Shown: piece by piece, positions 1 to 9,492 of the stretch
Numbering within the stretch: position 1 is the first letter of the stretch
Layout: every line of letters starts with the position of its first letter
Source of the DNA: Paenibacillus sp. CF384
GTDB lineage: Bacteria > Bacillota > Bacilli > Paenibacillales > Paenibacillaceae
Assembly (NCBI RefSeq): GCF_900106745.1
Contig: NZ_FNNV01000012.1
Span: 1-64,000 of the forward strand
Length of the DNA: 64,000 nt
Direction of reading: 5' to 3'
The notes under the pieces: model-generated
The model's input: the letters and a program-made list of their open reading frames with translations, nothing else
What the model was told of the DNA's origin: nothing
Database searches by the model: none
Position numbers and translations under genes: made by a program

Positions 1-118
1 CCTTTGCTTTGTAGCTCTGAAAATGGATGTGTTCTACTTCCATTCTTAACCTACGACTTGAAGCAAATACGGGGCTGTTTTTACGTTCATCATAGTTAAA
101 CCTAACATTCATGATCAT
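1..118 (-). CDS. Possible partial reading frame at left edge
   Basis: An open minus-strand frame starts at an ATG at 118 (or 112) and runs off the left edge, giving about 37-39 residues beginning MIMNVRFNYDERKN. It is charged and not low-complexity, but no convincing ribosome binding site precedes it and no family is recognised. It lies downstream of the gtrA-like gene in the same direction, so it could be the next gene of that operon or chance. Sequence to the left of the window is needed to decide. Confidence 0.25.
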   Translation of the reverse strand, partial: MIMNVRFNYDERKNSPVFASSRRLRMEVEHIHFQSYKAK

Positions 119-191
119 AGACAAATAAGTGGCTGTCGAGACATTCTCCGGCAGACTGAACCTGAACACCCTTCACTAGCGTTCCTCAACC

Positions 192-602
192 TCAGGTTTC
201 CTCAACCGCTAACGTCACCTTCTCCTCACTGCGGAACGTCCAGTAATAATTCAGGACAAAGTTAAACAGAGGGATGACAACCGTAACCAGCAGCTGGCCG
301 ACGGTATAGCGGAAATGCAAAACCTCAACCGAGATATACATGATGCCGGTATTTAATAGCAACCCGCTCACGGACACGACCGTATACTTGACGATCGAGC
401 GTAATCCGGAAGGCGCGGCGGCGGCGAACGTCCAATTTCGATTCAAATAATAGGATAATACCAATACCGCAATAAAGCCGATTGCCGATGCCAAGGCCGG
501 ATGCAAGCCCATCCGTTCGACCAATGCAATAAGCAGCATAAAGTGAAGCGCCGTTCCGATAACGCCGACAACACCATACTTCATCATGATCTTAAGTTTC
601 AT
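192..602 (-). CDS. GtrA family membrane protein
   Basis: A 136-residue protein with four hydrophobic segments and short loops, the usual size and layout of the GtrA/DPMS1 family. These proteins are thought to help move polyprenyl-phosphate-linked sugars across the membrane or to anchor a DPM1-type glycosyltransferase. A motif near residues 52-57 (LNRNWTF) and a second near 116-122 (LNYYWTF) are the two conserved N-x-x-W-T-F boxes of the family. The start overlaps the stop of the upstream glycosyltransferase by four bases (ATGA), so the two are translationally coupled and probably work together. It is the last recognised gene of the polysaccharide operon running from 6681. The sugar carried is unknown. 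Confidence 0.85.
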   Translation of the reverse strand: MKLKIMMKYGVVGVIGTALHFMLLIALVERMGLHPALASAIGFIAVLVLSYYLNRNWTFAAAAPSGLRSIVKYTVVSVSGLLLNTGIMYISVEVLHFRYTVGQLLVTVVIPLFNFVLNYYWTFRSEEKVTLAVEET

Positions 603-1591
603 GTTTTCTCGATGCTCGCGGCCACTTCCGCACGATAGTCCAACGTCTCCTTCGAGGAGGCTGCTCCATAGGCAGCTTCACGAATGAAATAGCGAGGCCT
701 TCCTTTGACTTCCATATAGATCGATGCCATATACTCCCCTATTATACCAAGCGAGATTAAGATGAGACTACCCGTAAAGAGAAGGAGCAGAATAACGGTC
801 GTAAATCCGCTTACGGCAGTTCCCATGAAATAACGAACCAACGTTTGAATACCTAAGAGGGCGGAACCGATCAAGAAGATAACACCGAATAAGTTTACGA
901 TTCGCAGCGGGATGGAGGAGAACGCAACGATGGCTTGCACGCCAAGTTTAATGAGGCTAAATAGACTCCACTGGCTGTTGCCCCCGACCCGCTCCGGTAC
1001 CTCGAAAGGGATTTGCGCACGTTCGAAACCGACCCATGCCGTCATCCCTCGAAAAAACGTATTTCGTTCGGGCATAAACTTCCACGCATCCACGATTCTG
1101 CGATCCAATAGCTTGAAATCGGAGGCGCCGCGCAGGTCGAGTCCGGATAAGCGATTCAATAACCGGTAGAAGATAGAGGCGCCAAGCGCTTTATCGAATC
1201 GTTCTTTGCCGCGATTGACTTTGACGCACTCGACGATTTGTTTCCCCTCGTTCCTCCACAGATGAATCATCTGGGCCAGCAGACTTGGCGGGTGCTGCAT
1301 ATCAGAGTCCATCACAATGACGGCTCTTCCCTTCGCTTGATCCAAGCCGGCAGAAAGCGCGTATTCTTTGCCAAAGTTACGGCTAAGCCGGAAGGAGTAC
1401 AACTCGGGCAAATGCTGGCTAAGCGTTGACAGCTCGTGCCAAGTCCCGTCCCGGGAGCCATCATCAATGACGATGATTTCGAACGAGGATGTCGTTAACT
1501 GCAATTGATCCGATACGGTTCGGAGCGAATCCGCGATATGAACCGCTTCGTTATAGACGGGGATCACGACTGAGATTTCAATGTCCTTCAT
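599..1591 (-). CDS. DPM1/GtrB-like family 2 glycosyltransferase
   Basis: A 330-residue GT2 enzyme. The N-terminal GT-A domain shows the nucleotide-sugar binding start (SVVIPVYNE, residues 8-16), IDDGSRDGT (about 43-51) and the metal-binding DSDMQHPP box (about 95-102). Two hydrophobic segments near residues 230-250 and 262-290 are the C-terminal membrane hairpin of the GtrB/ArnC type, which makes polyprenyl-phosphate sugars at the inner face of the membrane. It overlaps the upstream ArnT-like gene by 14 bases and the downstream gtrA-like gene by four. The pair resembles the lipid-linked-sugar supply systems that feed GT-C enzymes such as the one just upstream. The donor sugar cannot be told from sequence. 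Confidence 0.88.
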   Translation of the reverse strand: MKDIEISVVIPVYNEAVHIADSLRTVSDQLQLTTSSFEIIVIDDGSRDGTWHELSTLSQHLPELYSFRLSRNFGKEYALSAGLDQAKGRAVIVMDSDMQHPPSLLAQMIHLWRNEGKQIVECVKVNRGKERFDKALGASIFYRLLNRLSGLDLRGASDFKLLDRRIVDAWKFMPERNTFFRGMTAWVGFERAQIPFEVPERVGGNSQWSLFSLIKLGVQAIVAFSSIPLRIVNLFGVIFLIGSALLGIQTLVRYFMGTAVSGFTTVILLLLFTGSLILISLGIIGEYMASIYMEVKGRPRYFIREAAYGAASSKETLDYRAEVAASIEKT

Positions 1592-3212
1592 CTGTTTGTT
1601 CCCCCTTTACCACCTTGTATAATCGCCATTCATAACGATGCATCGGGTCTTCAAAACTTCTGTAGAACGTGGCAAACTCGCTGCCATGCTCGAATAAATT
1701 CGGATACGTTTTATTAATCGTACTGTACACGGGCAATCGAGGAATTAAGATATAATCGATCCCATTTCCCTTCGGATCGGTTACAGCATCTCGAAAATCA
1801 TAATCGCTCGTAATCATGAACCGTTTCGGATATTTGCTGTTCACGATGATCATGAACGATGCGGCGCTGTCGGTTAGAATCGTATCGTTCTTCAGGTTCT
1901 CGTCCAACCATTTGGCTACCGAACGATCCAATTGAATGCTCTTGATATGCCTGCCCTGCTTATACGTGAGGAATGTATTCTCATCCGGTGCAATGAGCGG
2001 ATTCGTCAATGCATAGGTGAGCAGCCCTACCGTCACGACAAGGCTGGTCAGCACAACCGCGCAATTCCGGAAGTTGATCTTCACTTTGCTTAATTCATAA
2101 GGCAGCCAGGCTACCGTAATCGGATACACGTACATGAAGTAACGGAACCAGGCAAAGGAGGAAGAGTTTAGCAGCAGCAGAAACTGCAATGCCGGAATCG
2201 AGCAAAAGACGAGCACAAGAACCACGATGTCCCACTTGAAGAGTCGCTTGTTCATCAATCCAAGTAAGATTACACCAATAAGCGGGGCTGAGAACCACGC
2301 TGTTTTCTTGATGCAGAGCCATAGCGCAAGGATCGGGCTATTGAATATTTTCTCGAAGTTAGCGTCTGCCTTAAGTGAATCGGATTGCGCGACGTTCGAG
2401 TATTCCGAGTTCAAGAAATAGAGCGGATTGTGCATAATCGTATAGTTAAAGAAAATCCAAATGAGACCCGAGAATACAACTGGAAGCAGCAGGAGAATCC
2501 ACGTTGCTTCGATATGATGGTACTTCCGCTTATATTGAAGTTTCCTCGATTCCTCCGGATGGGCATGTCCGAAAATAAACCAGATGACCACGAATACAGC
2601 GCATGCCATCGCGAATCCGACCGGTACCGCTTCATATCTCGTCCAGAATGCGAGCGCCAGAGCAAAGCCCGCTTTCACCAAACCGGTCGAGTCCCGCCGC
2701 TCCATCCAATCCGTAAACTGAATCATGGCATACAGCAGGAAATATAAATATGGCGAGTCGCTTAGGCCATTAACGCCGAATAAGAAGATAAACGGGTTCA
2801 GAGAATACAAGATTACGATGCTCAGCGTTAACCATCGTGGCAAGCCGAACCGAATTCCCGTCTTGTATAACAACGCGGCAGCGAGTCCCGAGAAGATGCT
2901 GCTGACAACGACGGCAGCAAGCGCGTGAGACGCTAAAGCCGGGAACAAGGGATAGAGCAGCAGAACGACAAGATCCAATAAGCTTGGCAGCGGCGTCCAA
3001 ACGAAACCGATCGCGCCAAGATGGGGATCCCGACTATAGAGAACATAGAAGGCATTAGCAACCCGACTGACAGAATCGGAATGCATATACCCCTGCGTAT
3101 AGCTGATATAGAAGCCTACCGCGAACGCGGTCAGGCTTATGAATACGAACAACATCCAAGCTAGCAGCTTGTCCGCCCTAGTTTGTTGATGAGGAGGAGA
3201 TTGACTAATCAT
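1578..3212 (-). CDS. ArnT/GT39-like integral membrane glycosyltransferase
   Basis: About 544 residues with a large multi-pass N-terminal region (roughly ten hydrophobic segments) and a soluble C-terminal tail, the layout of GT-C transferases that use polyprenyl-phosphate sugars outside the membrane. The first outer loop carries acidic residues (HSDSVSR) as in that superfamily. The frame is open up to 3311 and would overlap the upstream gene. I chose the ATG at 3212 (MISQSPPHQQ) because a GGAGG lies about 13 bases before it and upstream residues look non-coding. It is followed with overlap by the DPM1-like gene that could supply its lipid-linked donor. Acceptor and sugar are unknown. Confidence 0.75.
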   Translation of the reverse strand: MISQSPPHQQTRADKLLAWMLFVFISLTAFAVGFYISYTQGYMHSDSVSRVANAFYVLYSRDPHLGAIGFVWTPLPSLLDLVVLLLYPLFPALASHALAAVVVSSIFSGLAAALLYKTGIRFGLPRWLTLSIVILYSLNPFIFLFGVNGLSDSPYLYFLLYAMIQFTDWMERRDSTGLVKAGFALALAFWTRYEAVPVGFAMACAVFVVIWFIFGHAHPEESRKLQYKRKYHHIEATWILLLLPVVFSGLIWIFFNYTIMHNPLYFLNSEYSNVAQSDSLKADANFEKIFNSPILALWLCIKKTAWFSAPLIGVILLGLMNKRLFKWDIVVLVLVFCSIPALQFLLLLNSSSFAWFRYFMYVYPITVAWLPYELSKVKINFRNCAVVLTSLVVTVGLLTYALTNPLIAPDENTFLTYKQGRHIKSIQLDRSVAKWLDENLKNDTILTDSAASFMIIVNSKYPKRFMITSDYDFRDAVTDPKGNGIDYILIPRLPVYSTINKTYPNLFEHGSEFATFYRSFEDPMHRYEWRLYKVVKGEQTDEGH

Positions 3213-3250
3213 TATCTTTTGCGAGCCTCCATTAATAAGGTAAGCAGCGA

Positions 3251-5308
3251 CTATGCACCAATCTTCTCGCTTGCGCTCGCAGGTGCGTGTCCATGCGTGG
3301 TTTTCTCCCAATAGAAGGGGTTTGTAATAAGCTGAATGCCCGCTTTGACCGCTGCAATGCTAATTAGAATCCAATAGATCGGCGTAAGCAGCGTGTATTT
3401 GATGTTGCCAAACGAGAATACCGATTTGTTCTTGTTGTGCAGCTGTTCGGTAATGCGGTAGACACCCATCGTGTTGCTGTAAACAAACAGGAAATTCCCG
3501 CAGAACAGCTCAATTGCGGCCAGGTAATAAATCGGACCCGGGAAGAACAACGAAATCGCATCCACTTTACCCAAGTACCACGCCACAAGCATCAGCCAGA
3601 AAATAGGATTCAATAACGGAAGCAGCGGCGTCGCCAAGATCATGACTTGGAAGCCGATGAATCCTTTCGTACCGATTTCTCGCCATAACTTGATCGGGTT
3701 TCGCATATGAACAAGCCAGGTTTGCATATAACCCTTGATCCATCTGGAGCGTTGACGAATCCAGTTGCCTAAGCGGCTGTTGGCTTCTTCCCACGTGTGG
3801 GAATCGACGATAGCCGTCTTATAGCCTTCCTTGTACAGCCGTACTCCCAAATCCGCATCCTCGGTAACGTTGTACGGATCCCAAGCATTTAACTTCTTCA
3901 GCACACTCATCTTAAAATGATTCGAAGTTCCCCCAAGCGGAATCGGAATGTCCAATTGCATAACGCCCGGCAGCAATAATTCGAACCACATGCTGTATTC
4001 ATGAGTAAACCATCTGGTCAACAGGTTCTGCTCACTGTTGAAGTAGTTCAGTTTCGCCTGAATACAGCAGCAGTTCTCGGGTTCTTGCTGGAAAGCCAGA
4101 TGAACCTTCTTGAGCTGATCGGGGTCGGGCCGATCTTCCGCATCGTAGATGACCACATATTCTCCGTATGCCCGAATCAGTCCGTAATTGCAAGCCTTCG
4201 GCTTGGTCTTGGGAAGGCTGTGCGGCACGACGAGAACCGTATAATAAGCCGGTAAATTCATCGCTTTAAGCATATCCTGCGCTTCCGTATCGTCTTCCTC
4301 GATCAGAAGCCTCACGTCGAGCTTGGCTTTCGGATAATCCAAGCCCTCTATATTGTTCAGCAATTGCGGGATGACGGCGCTCTCCTTGTACATCGGAACT
4401 AATATCGTATAGACGGGGAGCGTTCGTTCATCGATCTCGGCGATCTGCTGCGGAGTAAAGCGAAGCTGAGAGGACTCCTTCATGCCGAATAAGATAATGG
4501 TGTATTTGAAGACGGACATCCCGATATAAGCAATTTGAATAATGATATTGGCAATGATCAGCGTCCATAGCCAATTCCATATTAGCCCGCCGACCAGAAT
4601 CGCCGCGATAATTCCGATCATCAACCATTGGGATAACATAATCGTAATATGAGCTGAATTCTCGGGCTGCGCGAGCATAAGCTTCGTCGTGCTTTCATCC
4701 ATAAGCTCCTGCTCGTAAGCCGCCTTGTAGAAAAACTCCATTTCTTCACGGGTAGCCAGCACTTGCTCAACCGCTTGTCCTAGATGCTGTTCGAGCTCGG
4801 CTAACTGTTCTGCCGTTAGAATCGAACCTACGGCTATTAACAGCCGTTTCTTATCGCTATTTATAATAATGGCGTTATAGGCTCTGGCCATCGCTTCGGG
4901 AAGCTTCAACTCTTGCTCGATGGAGAACTCGCTCCCGATGCGCCCTACCTGGTTCTGCGTCGCGATGGCTCTGTACAGCCGATCCGGCTCAATAAACCGC
5001 AACGACAACAGAATATCGCCCAGAACGCCGCCGCTTTTCTGCTGGAAAGCAAGCGCTTCGCGCAACTGCTCCTGCGTAATTTCACCAGTCTGCACGAGCA
5101 TTTCACCGAGACGCCCTTTGGCAGCGACCTTCTTGGTTGCCCATTGAATGAGCTCGCGATCAAGATGGAATAATTCCGCAATAATATCGCCGATCCGACC
5201 ACCGAATTTAGCTTGGTAGTCTACGGCTTCCTTTAATTCGGCTTCTGTAATTAAGCCTTCCTTCAGGAGGGCATCCCCAATCCTTATTGCCTGCATACTT
5301 GCGGTCAT
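3251..5308 (-). CDS. Processive glycosyltransferase with N-terminal MshEN (c-di-GMP) domain
   Basis: About 685 residues. Two copies of the 24-residue MshEN motif occur near residues 9-32 (RIGDALLKEGLI...Q) and 66-89 (RLGEMLVQTGEI...Q). In the MshEN family these form a c-di-GMP pocket. Two membrane segments follow. Then comes a GT2 domain of cellulose-synthase/NfrB type with a DAEDRPDP metal site, a TEDADLG box and QRSRWIKG, the Q-x-x-R-W motif of processive synthases. More membrane segments end the protein. Start is ATG 5308 or ATG 5296; the GGAAAGG-like site sits between stop of the upstream gene and these codons. In E. coli NfrB a similar domain pair makes a c-di-GMP-switched exopolysaccharide synthase, with the domains in the opposite order. 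Control by c-di-GMP here is inference. Confidence 0.85.
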   Translation of the reverse strand: MTASMQAIRIGDALLKEGLITEAELKEAVDYQAKFGGRIGDIIAELFHLDRELIQWATKKVAAKGRLGEMLVQTGEITQEQLREALAFQQKSGGVLGDILLSLRFIEPDRLYRAIATQNQVGRIGSEFSIEQELKLPEAMARAYNAIIINSDKKRLLIAVGSILTAEQLAELEQHLGQAVEQVLATREEMEFFYKAAYEQELMDESTTKLMLAQPENSAHITIMLSQWLMIGIIAAILVGGLIWNWLWTLIIANIIIQIAYIGMSVFKYTIILFGMKESSQLRFTPQQIAEIDERTLPVYTILVPMYKESAVIPQLLNNIEGLDYPKAKLDVRLLIEEDDTEAQDMLKAMNLPAYYTVLVVPHSLPKTKPKACNYGLIRAYGEYVVIYDAEDRPDPDQLKKVHLAFQQEPENCCCIQAKLNYFNSEQNLLTRWFTHEYSMWFELLLPGVMQLDIPIPLGGTSNHFKMSVLKKLNAWDPYNVTEDADLGVRLYKEGYKTAIVDSHTWEEANSRLGNWIRQRSRWIKGYMQTWLVHMRNPIKLWREIGTKGFIGFQVMILATPLLPLLNPIFWLMLVAWYLGKVDAISLFFPGPIYYLAAIELFCGNFLFVYSNTMGVYRITEQLHNKNKSVFSFGNIKYTLLTPIYWILISIAAVKAGIQLITNPFYWEKTTHGHAPASASEKIGA

Positions 5309-5319
5309 CCTTTCCTTGC

Positions 5320-6681
5320 CTACTTCGTTGCTTCCCAATCGTAGTCGCAGCGGCGCAAATCGGAATCGCTTATAGGGTTTCCGATTTGAACCTCGATGAG
5401 GTTAATGGGATCTATCGCTTTGATCGCATGCTTGGTACCGGAAGGAATGTGGATCACATCTCCGGCCTTCGCATGAAACCTTCGTTCGTTTACCAATACC
5501 TCCGCCGTCCCGCTGATGAACGTCCATATTTCATCCCGGAACTCGTGCTCATGATAAGGGATCCATTTCCCCGCCCAAATATGAACGCGTTTCGTCACGA
5601 CCTGGCGGCTCTCGGACTGATTCTCCTCGTCGATGATGCGGTACCAGCCATATTCGGTTTCTTCGTACATGGGGCGTGAGGAAATGGATTGCACGAGATC
5701 CTTCAGCCTCGGACTGGCTTCCCGGTCAATGACCAGGATTCCGTCCGGACTTGCAGCAACGATCGCGTCCGTTATCCCCATCACGACGACCGGAATTTGC
5801 AGCTCGTTAATAATGTAAGTGTTTACGCTATCGTCACTGAGGATGCCTTTGCCATTGAGGCGATGGGGCATCGTTTCAGTCCACTCATCCCATGTCCCCA
5901 AGTCGTTCCAGCGTCCGTCATACGGATACACGAGAATGCTGTGTTCCCGTTCTACAACCTGATAATCGAAGCTAATGGAGGGCAGGCTAGCATAGTGAAG
6001 CAGAAGACGCTCGTAATCGACCGGCCACGATCCCTCCTGAAGCAAATCCAACATATACTGCAACCGGAAAGCAAATACGCCGCAATTCCAAAGCGCTCCT
6101 TGATTAATTAAAGCGGAAGCCTCTTCGATGGATGGTTTTTCTACAAATCTATCAATCTGAAGCAGCTTGGATTGTTCGTGCACGGCGCCAGCGAGAATAT
6201 ATCCGAATTTCTCAGAGGGATGCGTTGGTTTTAACCCCATTAATCCAAGATTACCCACTGTATCGTTAAATTGAACAGCTAACTGCTTAATGGAGGAGAA
6301 AAAGCTGTCGTCCGCATCCACATCGACCGGCATCACGACAACGACTTCGTCGGCATTGACCTTTAATTCGCTGCGAAGAAAGCTGGATGCCAAGCAAATC
6401 GCAGGAAAGGTATCCTTTCGGCTAGGCTCGAGAACAAGCGGCACCTCGTGCCCGATTTGAGCTTGTATGATTTCCTGTTGATCTTTACTGGCAGCTATGA
6501 CTGAATATGCCGCAAGGCCATGTTCCTCCAGCTTCGCCCAAACACGCTGTATCATCGAGGTTTGAACATCTTCCGAGGGATCCTGAGCAGCCATAACCCT
6601 CATAAATTGTTTCGAGCGGTAATCATTCGACAGGGGCCACAATCTTTTCCCTGACCCCCCGGATAAAAGGATGATTCGCAT
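5320..6681 (-). CDS. manC: Mannose-1-phosphate guanylyltransferase / mannose-6-phosphate isomerase type II
   Basis: About 453 residues. The N-terminal nucleotidyltransferase starts with the signature LSGGSGKRLWPLS, which binds GTP to make GDP-mannose. The C-terminal 110 residues form a cupin (HEHEFRDEIWTFISG and later GDVIHIPSGTKHAI) typical of the type II phosphomannose isomerase half. The frame is open to 6735, but the ATG at 6681 has GAGGAGA just upstream and begins exactly at the family's usual N-terminus. It is the first gene of the operon and suggests that the polymer made by the downstream transferases uses GDP-mannose or a derived sugar. The gap to the next gene is about 11 bases. Confidence 0.88.
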   Translation of the reverse strand: MRIILLSGGSGKRLWPLSNDYRSKQFMRVMAAQDPSEDVQTSMIQRVWAKLEEHGLAAYSVIAASKDQQEIIQAQIGHEVPLVLEPSRKDTFPAICLASSFLRSELKVNADEVVVVMPVDVDADDSFFSSIKQLAVQFNDTVGNLGLMGLKPTHPSEKFGYILAGAVHEQSKLLQIDRFVEKPSIEEASALINQGALWNCGVFAFRLQYMLDLLQEGSWPVDYERLLLHYASLPSISFDYQVVEREHSILVYPYDGRWNDLGTWDEWTETMPHRLNGKGILSDDSVNTYIINELQIPVVVMGITDAIVAASPDGILVIDREASPRLKDLVQSISSRPMYEETEYGWYRIIDEENQSESRQVVTKRVHIWAGKWIPYHEHEFRDEIWTFISGTAEVLVNERRFHAKAGDVIHIPSGTKHAIKAIDPINLIEVQIGNPISDSDLRRCDYDWEATK

Positions 6682-6714
6682 ATTGTTCTCCTCTATCGTT
6701 AAAAATCTATTGGC

Positions 6715-6720
6715 ATTATA
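6715..6720 (-). promoter_or_regulatory. Candidate -10 box of the exopolysaccharide operon
   Basis: On the minus strand this reads TATAAT, 33 bases upstream of the manC start. No good -35 lies 16-18 bases upstream, so the promoter may be activator dependent or the match may be chance. The A+T-rich stretch 6736-6935 upstream holds an inverted repeat ATGTAC...GTACAT (6851-6875), which could be an operator. Confidence 0.4.
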
Positions 6721-6935
6721 GGACTTAAGTCGCACAATGATTACATATAACTTCTACTATAATCGTAGATACCCGAAAATCATTCATTTAGTTTCTTCCA
6801 ATTTATATTTAAATTATGGCAACAATGTTATTTGTTTTACTTACAGGAAGATGTACGTAAACTTTGTTTGTACATACGAAATAGCCGCAAAGTCAAAACA
6901 TTGATTTTGTGGCTATTTCGCTTGATTTTATTACA

Positions 6936-8351
6936 CTATTTACCACTGAATTTCAGCACTGAATTCCAATTCCATTGCTCATAGTAATTAGTACCGATAT
7001 CGATGTTCGCGATCCATTGTACCGCCTTGTTCTCACCCTGACCGGGAGGTGCAACGAGCACGTTGGCCATGCTCCGATTCGATCTCACCCAGCCAAGCCC
7101 AGCTGCTCCAAGCGATACCGGGCCAAAATCGCCGTAGCCATCTGCGTTCTTGGTGATTCGTTTCTGCTGTCCCCCATCCAACTTCACGCTCACCAAATTC
7201 GGGTAAGGTCGATTCCCTGAGCTGTCCGTTCCATCGCTCGCCTTTGCGCGTGATACGACGATATTCACCGGACTCCGCCAAGTGAAATCTTGATCGACAA
7301 AGCCTGCCGGCGTCAGGTCATTCCTCGGCTGAATATCCGGAACACTTGTCACGCGCAGCTGTTTATTAGACGTCGCTTCTCTGCCAATCCCACCGATATA
7401 AGCCAGCTCGTCGCGTTGCGGTGACCATTGTATCCAACCGGCATGGTTCACCATCTGATCAACCGGCTTGAAGACGGAGCCGTCCGCTGCCAGCACGCAT
7501 AACGTGTTGCTGTCTGCTGAGAGGGAAGCCGTCGGAATCGCGAGGAACGCCATCCATTTGCCGTTTGCCGACCACTTGAACACGCTTGTGCCAACGACAG
7601 GCAGTTCATTCAGCTGTGAAGGCATCACGTACAGCTGCTTCGCTTGAACGGAGCCTGCCCCGGTCATATCCGGCTGCATCGCAAGCTGCATGATGCGCAC
7701 TGGCGTCTGACCGTTAAATGTCCCTTGCGTCGAAACCACGAAGCCGTCACCTTCCGGCAGCCAGCCATAATTGCTGATAGCCCCAATCGCCGAGCTCACC
7801 TCCACCGGCTTCGTCGCTTCCTGCGAGTCCACAACATAGAGCCGCTGCTCCTCATCGAAAGCGAGCAGCAGTCGATTCGGTGACCATTTATAATTGCGGC
7901 CGCCGTTCGCGGCAACCAGATGCTTCGCTCCTGTCGATACATCCAGCATCCATAGCTCATTGGATTGCTCCCCGGCTGCATAGGCAAGCCATTGTCCGTC
8001 GTTAGACCACTTCGGCGAAAGGACATGCTCCGCTTGCGTGAGCTGTTTCTCCTCGCTGCCTATCTTCATCCACAGCGCACCACCACGTACAAACGCAGCC
8101 GTTAAAGGTTTCTCCTGCTCTTGCGACGGCGACGGCGGCAGCGCCTGCATTTGCTCCTGATTCTGCACCTCTGCTTGCGGCGGCTCCTGATCCTGGGATT
8201 GCTCCTGTGCCTGCACCTGCGATGGCTCCTGCATGGACTCCGCCGCCCGCACGATCGTCCCATTCATCCCGATAAGTGAGGCACCAATAACAACCATGAA
8301 CAGCGCAGCGAGCAGCCGGCTCCCGGCATGTGTCATTCGACTCTTTTTCAT
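6936..8351 (-). CDS. Secreted beta-propeller (TolB/PD40-like) protein
   Basis: About 471 residues starting MKKSRMTHAGSR with a hydrophobic signal segment near residues 11-32. A Gln/Glu/Pro-rich linker follows (about 35-80), then a series of repeats of the form W-S-N/P-D/N-G-x-W-L-A-Y/F (for example KWSNDGQWLAYAAG, KWSANGKWMAFLA, QWSPQRDELAYIGG). These are blades of a TolB/WD40-type propeller. Start is ATG 8351, with GGAGGG four bases before it; the open frame to 8405 has no site. The protein probably acts at the cell surface as a binding or scaffolding protein. No enzyme motif is visible. Single gene, same direction as the operon below but separated by about 255 bases. Confidence 0.7.
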   Translation of the reverse strand: MKKSRMTHAGSRLLAALFMVVIGASLIGMNGTIVRAAESMQEPSQVQAQEQSQDQEPPQAEVQNQEQMQALPPSPSQEQEKPLTAAFVRGGALWMKIGSEEKQLTQAEHVLSPKWSNDGQWLAYAAGEQSNELWMLDVSTGAKHLVAANGGRNYKWSPNRLLLAFDEEQRLYVVDSQEATKPVEVSSAIGAISNYGWLPEGDGFVVSTQGTFNGQTPVRIMQLAMQPDMTGAGSVQAKQLYVMPSQLNELPVVGTSVFKWSANGKWMAFLAIPTASLSADSNTLCVLAADGSVFKPVDQMVNHAGWIQWSPQRDELAYIGGIGREATSNKQLRVTSVPDIQPRNDLTPAGFVDQDFTWRSPVNIVVSRAKASDGTDSSGNRPYPNLVSVKLDGGQQKRITKNADGYGDFGPVSLGAAGLGWVRSNRSMANVLVAPPGQGENKAVQWIANIDIGTNYYEQWNWNSVLKFSGK

Positions 8352-8441
8352 ATACCCTCCATCTATTCCTTCGTGTTTCCGAAGTAGTATGGGCGGTTTT
8401 CCCAATTAATATGAGCGGCTAAACCCCTGTATATAGAGAAA

Positions 8442-8480
8442 AGCTGCCGAGCATCGCAAAATCTGCGACACCCGGCAGCT
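8442..8480 (-). terminator. Rho-independent terminator of the epimerase-like gene
   Basis: Perfect 8-bp arms AGCTGCCG/CGGCAGCT enclose a second small stem (TCGCA/TGCGA). On the minus strand the stem is followed by TTTTCTC. It lies eight bases past the stop of the gene at 8489-9370. Confidence 0.8.
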
Positions 8481-8488
8481 ATTCTGGC

Positions 8489-9370
8489 TTACTTCTTCTC
8501 TTGTGCGATACGCTCAATCAGCGGCAGCATCCATTCGTGAAGCTCACGGAACTTGTAACCGGCTGCCTCAGCTTTGGCCGTATCCATGTACCACGGCTCA
8601 GGTACGCCAAACGGCGAGCTGTGCTGCTCATCGGTTTCCAGCGCCACATAGGCTTGCTTTCCCGTTGCCTTCTCAATCCATGCCACTATGCCGCCCGGCG
8701 AAATCTCCCCGCGAGAGCAGGCATTGAACGGACCGGTCTCCGCGTTGCGACCCAGCCAGTCCAGGAACGCAGCCGCTTCATCCGCATCGATGAAGGACAT
8801 CACCGCATCGGCATTCGGAATACCGAGCGGCAGCCCTTGCTGCACATGCTCCACATGGAAGTGCAGCCGCCTTGTATAGTCATCGTCTCCGAGCACAATC
8901 GGGAAACGGACTGCCGCAACGGGGAACGAAGCCTTTTGGAAGAAAACCGCTTCTACTAATCGCTTGCCTTCTCCATAGTTGATTTCGGCAGGATAAGGCT
9001 GCGGAATGGGGTACGTCACCGAATCAAAGAACGACTCCGACTTCCGCGGCTCCCCGAACGGATACACGCTTAGCGTCGAGGTCACGATATATTTACTTGT
9101 GCGGCCGGCGAACAGCTTAACCGCCTCCTCTGCCTCCTTCGGGTTATAGCAGATGTTGTCGTAAACGACATCATAACGACCCTCGCCGATTGCGGACTCC
9201 AGCGCCTCCGCATCCGTCCGATCGACCTGCAAATGCTGCACGCGGTCACCGAATGGATGCTCCTGTGCTCCCCTGCTTACGATCGTGACCTGATCTCCCG
9301 CTTCCAACAGACGTTCCACCAGCTTCTTGCCAAAAAAACGCGTACCACCTAGCACCAGCACATGACGCAT
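8489..9370 (-). CDS. NAD-dependent epimerase/dehydratase (extended SDR-like)
   Basis: About 293 residues. The N-terminus MRHVLVLGGTRFFGKKL has the G-x-x-x-F-x-G nucleotide-binding loop of the atypical/extended SDR group close to chloroplast-stem-loop-binding and UDP-glucose-epimerase-like proteins. A catalytic YxxxK is not clear (YGEGKR near residue 138 is the best match), so activity may differ from true epimerases. ATG 9370 is preferred over a GTG at 9379 because GGAG lies eight bases before it. Single gene with its own terminator; function unknown. Confidence 0.75.
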   Translation of the reverse strand: MRHVLVLGGTRFFGKKLVERLLEAGDQVTIVSRGAQEHPFGDRVQHLQVDRTDAEALESAIGEGRYDVVYDNICYNPKEAEEAVKLFAGRTSKYIVTSTLSVYPFGEPRKSESFFDSVTYPIPQPYPAEINYGEGKRLVEAVFFQKASFPVAAVRFPIVLGDDDYTRRLHFHVEHVQQGLPLGIPNADAVMSFIDADEAAAFLDWLGRNAETGPFNACSRGEISPGGIVAWIEKATGKQAYVALETDEQHSSPFGVPEPWYMDTAKAEAAGYKFRELHEWMLPLIERIAQEKK

Positions 9371-9492
9371 ACCTTCCACTCCTTCTATTGCCGTATGTTT
9401 CTATCTTGCCATATTGGGCAGCTCCTTCGCAAAAGCCGCCCTCTCAAACAACAAAACCACCCGTTCATGACGAACGGATGGCTGCAAGCTCA

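Noticed and set aside
6877-6920. Inverted repeat CGAAATAGCC...GGCTATTTCG as terminator of the propeller gene
   Set aside because: The stem is good and it may still act, but no T run follows on the minus strand, so I did not list it as a terminator.
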